Source: Caldifarciminota bacterium
GTDB lineage: Bacteria > Hydrothermota > Tepidihabitantia > Tepidihabitantales > Tepidihabitantaceae
NCBI GenBank assembly: GCA_011049385.1
Contig: DSBX01000022.1
Coordinates: 1-7,900 of the forward strand
Direction of reading: 5' to 3'
DNA: 7,900 bases
A program made the translations under genes and the position numbers. This document shows, in pieces, positions 5,388 through 7,900 of this stretch. Every line of letters begins with the position of its first letter. Position 1 is the stretch's first letter. The notes under the pieces are model-generated. The model ran no database searches. It saw nothing but the letters and a program-made list of their open reading frames with translations, and was not told the origin of the DNA.

Positions 5388-6551
5388 GTGATATGCGTCT
5401 ACGAAGATGAGGGCTGGTCGGCGCTCTCGGTGCTGTGCGACCTGCGTCCGGTGTTCGACCTGCGTTGCGGCCGTCTTACCCTGCTTGAGAAGCTGAGGCG
5501 GCGCTACCTGCGGACCGCGTTCGCGCTGCAGGTCCGCGCGGAACTGGCCGAGGTCGTCGCGGAAGCACACCCGGACTGCGTGGTGAACCCTCCGCTCGCG
5601 CGGGGCGGGCTCTTTCTGAACGGCCGGGCGATTCTCGACGCGGCGGTGCCGCTGTCCGGACCCGAGGCGGTGCTGGTTGCGGGCGAGGAGGTCGTCGGCT
5701 TCCGGCTCAAGCCCGGGCGGGAAGTGGAGAGAGAGCGGCTGGTCGTTTCGTTGCCGGTCGAGCCGGTGAAGGCGCGGGTCATCCGTTTTCCCTGGGAGCT
5801 GGTCGAGCTGAACGCGGTCGAGCTTGCCGCCGAGCTTGCCGCCGGACGGGGCGGGGGTAGGGCAGGCTCCGGTGTCGGCGTGGTCGGGCCGAGGAGGCTG
5901 CTTGCGGTCAAGTCCGGGGCCCGGGTCTGGCCGGGGACGGTCATCTCGACCGAGACCGGGCCGGTGCTGGTTGACCGGAACGCGCAGGTGCGGCCCGGGA
6001 GCTTCGTCGAAGGGCCCTGCTACATCGGGCCGGGGACGGCCGTTGACGGCGCGAAGGTGAGGCCGGGGTGCAGTTTCGGCCCGCACTGCCGCATCGGCGG
6101 CGAGGTCGAGGCGAGCGTGTTCCAGGGATACTCGAACAAGCATCACGACGGGTTCATCGGTCACTCCTTCGTCGGCGAGTGGGTGAACCTGGGGGCGGGC
6201 ACGACAAACTCGGACCTCAAGAACGCTTACGACCCGGTCCGGGTCGAGCTGGCGGGGCGGGTGTGCGATACCGGGCGGCTCAAGGTCGGGTGTTTCATCG
6301 GCGACCACGTCAAGACCGCGATCGGCACACTGCTCAATACCGGTACCGTCGTCGGGGCCTTCGCCAACTGGTTCGAACCCGGGCTGTCACCGAAGGCGGT
6401 GGCTCGTTTCGCCCGGGGCGCAGGCGCGCGGCTGGCGCTGGCTGAGGCGCTGGCGACCGCCCGGGCGGTGATGGCGCGGCGCGGAGTCGCCGCCACCGCG
6501 GCCTGGGAGCGGCTGGTCCGCAGTCTGTACCGGCGCAAGAGCAGAGCGTAG
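5388..6551 (+). CDS. GlmU-like sugar nucleotidyltransferase/acyltransferase (alternative bacterial GlmU family)
   Basis: With GTG 5388 as start the protein has 387 residues. The N-terminus (MICVYEDEG, then LRPVFDLRCGRLTLLEK at 19-35) resembles the alternative GlmU-like family described mainly from Bacteroidetes. It lacks the LxxGxGTRM...PK nucleotide-binding signature of classic GlmU. The C-terminal half (about 165-330) is a left-handed beta-helix of hexapeptide repeats. Its most conserved part, NKHHDGFIGHS...WVNLGAGTTNSDL (250-277), corresponds to the GlmU acetyltransferase site; H253 aligns by eye with the catalytic histidine. The expected role is making UDP-GlcNAc or a related nucleotide sugar, but substrate and nucleotidyltransferase activity are unproven. 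The family normally starts just before its acidic motif, supporting GTG 5388; a TTG at 5355 would place the -35 box in the coding region. The kinase gene follows after 4 bases. Confidence 0.8.
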   Translation: MICVYEDEGWSALSVLCDLRPVFDLRCGRLTLLEKLRRRYLRTAFALQVRAELAEVVAEAHPDCVVNPPLARGGLFLNGRAILDAAVPLSGPEAVLVAGEEVVGFRLKPGREVERERLVVSLPVEPVKARVIRFPWELVELNAVELAAELAAGRGGGRAGSGVGVVGPRRLLAVKSGARVWPGTVISTETGPVLVDRNAQVRPGSFVEGPCYIGPGTAVDGAKVRPGCSFGPHCRIGGEVEASVFQGYSNKHHDGFIGHSFVGEWVNLGAGTTNSDLKNAYDPVRVELAGRVCDTGRLKVGCFIGDHVKTAIGTLLNTGTVVGAFANWFEPGLSPKAVARFARGAGARLALAEALATARAVMARRGVAATAAWERLVRSLYRRKSRA

Positions 6552-6555
6552 CGCG

Positions 6556-7569
6556 ATGGCGCTGGCTATCGGGGTCGACATCGGCGGCACCAACACGAGG
6601 CTCGGGGTGGTTGATTCTACCGGCCGCGTGGTTGAGCGCCGGCGGTTTGCGACCAACGCCGCGGCTGGGCCCGGGCCGGCCCTGGAGCGACTGGCGGAGA
6701 AGATTGCCGGACTGCGCCGGGGCCGGGCGGTCGCGGCAGTGGGCGTCGGCGTCGCCGGGCTGATTGACCACCGGTACGGCATCGTGCGCGTGCCGCCGAA
6801 CCTGCCCGGGTGGCACGGAACCGAGGTCGCCCGCGAGTTGAACGAGCGGACCGGTCTGCCGGTCCGGGTGACCAACGACGCCAACGCGGTCACCCTCGGT
6901 GAATGGCGGCACGGTGCGGGCGAGGGCTGTCAGGACCTGTTCTGCCTGACGCTCGGAACCGGGGTCGGCGGCGGGGCGATTGTCGGCGGCAGGCTGATGA
7001 CCGGCCGCAACGGCGCCGCCGGCGAACTCGGCCACACGGTCATCTTCGGCAACGGCCTGCCCTGCCGGTGCGGGGGGCGGGGGTGCCTCGAGCGCTACGT
7101 CGGCGCCGCCTACGTAGTCAAGCGCGCGCGCGAGCGGGTGAAGGCCCAGGTCAAACGGTTGACCGATCACCGCGACCAGTTGCCGATGTTCGACGGCGTC
7201 CGTGCCGACAAGCCCTCCCTCCTGCTCGACATCTGCGGACCGCGGCTGCGCGGACTGACGGTGAAGGAGATCGGGCAGGCAGCCCGGCGGCGGGACCCGC
7301 TCGCGCTCGAGCTCGTCGTCGAGGTGGGGCACTACGTTGGCCTCGGGCTGGTGAACGTGGTCGCGCTACTCGACCCGGAGCGGGTCGTGGTCGGCGGCGG
7401 GGTCGCGGGCCTGGGCGCGCCGCTGCTCAAGGCCATCCAGCGCACGGTCTTCCGGCGCTGTCAGCTCTTCGACGGGCGCAGGCTGGAAGTGGTCTTCGCG
7501 AAGCTGGGCGACGACGCAGGGGTGGTCGGGGCCGCCCGCTGGGCCGAGCAACCGGCCGAATCGGATTAG
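6556..7569 (+). CDS. ROK-family sugar kinase (glucokinase-like)
   Basis: The 337-residue protein should phosphorylate a hexose or N-acetylhexosamine with ATP in the cytoplasm. The N-terminal phosphate loop is DIGGTNTR (8-15). The catalytic aspartate is D108 in TNDANA, and GTGVGGG (134-140) is the second phosphate-binding loop. The ROK zinc site is complete: H160 in GELGH, then C170, C172 and C177 in CRCGGRGC. VVVGGG (277-282) closes the ATP site. No DNA-binding domain is present, so it is an enzyme rather than a ROK repressor. Residues about 190-236 form a longer, Arg/Lys-rich linker than in compact glucokinases, though total length is within the family range. It starts 4 bases after the GlmU-like gene, so co-transcription is likely and suggests sugar or amino-sugar activation. 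Glucose, GlcNAc, mannose or another sugar cannot be distinguished. No strong Shine-Dalgarno sequence precedes the ATG. Confidence 0.9.
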   Translation: MALAIGVDIGGTNTRLGVVDSTGRVVERRRFATNAAAGPGPALERLAEKIAGLRRGRAVAAVGVGVAGLIDHRYGIVRVPPNLPGWHGTEVARELNERTGLPVRVTNDANAVTLGEWRHGAGEGCQDLFCLTLGTGVGGGAIVGGRLMTGRNGAAGELGHTVIFGNGLPCRCGGRGCLERYVGAAYVVKRARERVKAQVKRLTDHRDQLPMFDGVRADKPSLLLDICGPRLRGLTVKEIGQAARRRDPLALELVVEVGHYVGLGLVNVVALLDPERVVVGGGVAGLGAPLLKAIQRTVFRRCQLFDGRRLEVVFAKLGDDAGVVGAARWAEQPAESD

Positions 7570-7900
7570 ATCTTACCCATCAGGAAGCGCCAGACCTTGT
7601 TGTCGAGCCGGCGTTCCATGATGAAACTGCCGTCCTGGATGAACGGGCGGTATTCCTGGGCATAGTAGAGCCGGCGCTGAGAGACGTTGCCGCCGTACCA
7701 GGCCCGTCCCTGCTTCAGGATGCGGCGCAGGGTGTTGTCGTAGTTGCCTTCCAGGGTCCGGAAGCCGTAGTTCAACAGGGTGACCAGCATCGCCACGTGG
7801 CGGGGGTAGGCGACGACCGACTTGGCCCGGTTCTTGCGGGCCAGGGCGATGACGAGTTCGGCCATGAATAGCGAGTAGTAGCGCTGGCGGTATTTGGGAC
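7566..7900 (-). CDS. C-terminal part of an unrecognised protein, cut by the window edge
   Basis: The frame is open from the right edge to a TAA at 7566, giving at least 110 residues. The start lies outside the window; the ATG at 7865 is internal, since the frame continues upstream with PKYRQRYYSLF. The piece is basic and aromatic-rich, without a membrane segment or metal motif. The stretch AELVIALARKNRAKSVVAYP followed by NYGFRTLEG (from about 7865 to 7755) vaguely resembles the end of a GNAT acetyltransferase fold, where an N/Y-GF motif is common. This is a weak resemblance, not an assignment. Codon use (G/C-ending) fits its neighbours, supporting a real gene. It converges on the kinase gene, and the two stop codons share bases 7566-7569. 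Confidence 0.7.
   Translation of the reverse strand, partial: PKYRQRYYSLFMAELVIALARKNRAKSVVAYPRHVAMLVTLLNYGFRTLEGNYDNTLRRILKQGRAWYGGNVSQRRLYYAQEYRPFIQDGSFIMERRLDNKVWRFLMGKI

Noticed and set aside
7122..7132. Alternating GC run (possible Z-DNA)
   Set aside because: Eleven bases inside the kinase coding frame, explained by consecutive Arg/Ala codons in G/C-rich DNA.
6334..7332. Long minus-strand open frame (332 codons) opposite the GlmU-like and kinase genes
   Set aside because: Antisense shadow, Pro/Arg/Asp-rich, crossing the boundary of two well-supported genes.
6903..7871. Plus-strand 322-codon frame overlapping the ROK kinase in another frame
   Set aside because: Arg/Gly-rich out-of-frame shadow of the kinase that runs antisense into the next gene; no motif.
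1..7900. tRNA, rRNA, CRISPR array, insertion sequence, prophage or defence genes
   Set aside because: I looked on both strands and saw no cloverleaf, spaced direct repeats, terminal inverted repeats with transposase, or defence-type protein; the content is core metabolism.

Overview
The window is high-GC bacterial DNA (roughly two thirds G+C, strongly G/C-ending codons) with eight genes packed tightly in three transcription units plus one gene cut by the right edge. The gene content suggests an anaerobic or facultatively anaerobic, probably uncultured bacterium: ferredoxin-dependent 2-oxoglutarate oxidoreductase instead of the NAD-linked dehydrogenase complex, and a GlmU-like protein of the alternative kind known from Bacteroidetes-related lineages. 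The taxon cannot be fixed from the sequence; an FCB-group or WOR-3-like bacterium is a low-confidence guess.

Layout. 1-293: non-coding leader with weak secondary structure and a probable promoter close to the start codon. 294-2293 (+): sucC and sucD, the two subunits of succinate-CoA ligase, joined by a 4-base overlap. 2294-2398: short convergent spacer holding a very strong palindromic hairpin, read as a two-way terminator. 2399-5288 (-): korD-korA-korB-korC, a complete four-subunit 2-oxoacid (2-oxoglutarate type) ferredoxin oxidoreductase whose genes all overlap. 5289-5387: divergent promoter region. 5388-7569 (+): a GlmU-like left-handed beta-helix protein and, 4 bases later, a ROK-family sugar kinase. 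7566-7900 (-): the C-terminal part of an unrecognised protein, whose stop codon overlaps that of the kinase.

How the genes work together. KorDABC and SucCD catalyse consecutive steps (2-oxoglutarate <-> succinyl-CoA <-> succinate, with reduced ferredoxin and a nucleoside triphosphate). They sit tail to tail as one metabolic module that could run oxidatively or reductively. The GlmU-like protein and the ROK kinase form a separate two-gene unit, probably in activation of a sugar or amino sugar.

The most notable signal is regulatory. All three transcription-unit starts inside the window have a sigma70-like promoter with TTGAC(C/T), a spacer of exactly 16 bases and a TANNNT-type -10 box placed so close to the start codon that the mRNA would have 0-9 bases of leader. 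The internal genes sucD and korB instead carry clear Shine-Dalgarno sequences. This suggests routine use of leaderless or nearly leaderless mRNAs. It also moves the start of the GlmU-like gene from a TTG, which is the -35 box, to GTG 5388. I found no evidence of a novel defence system, mobile element, CRISPR array or RNA gene.
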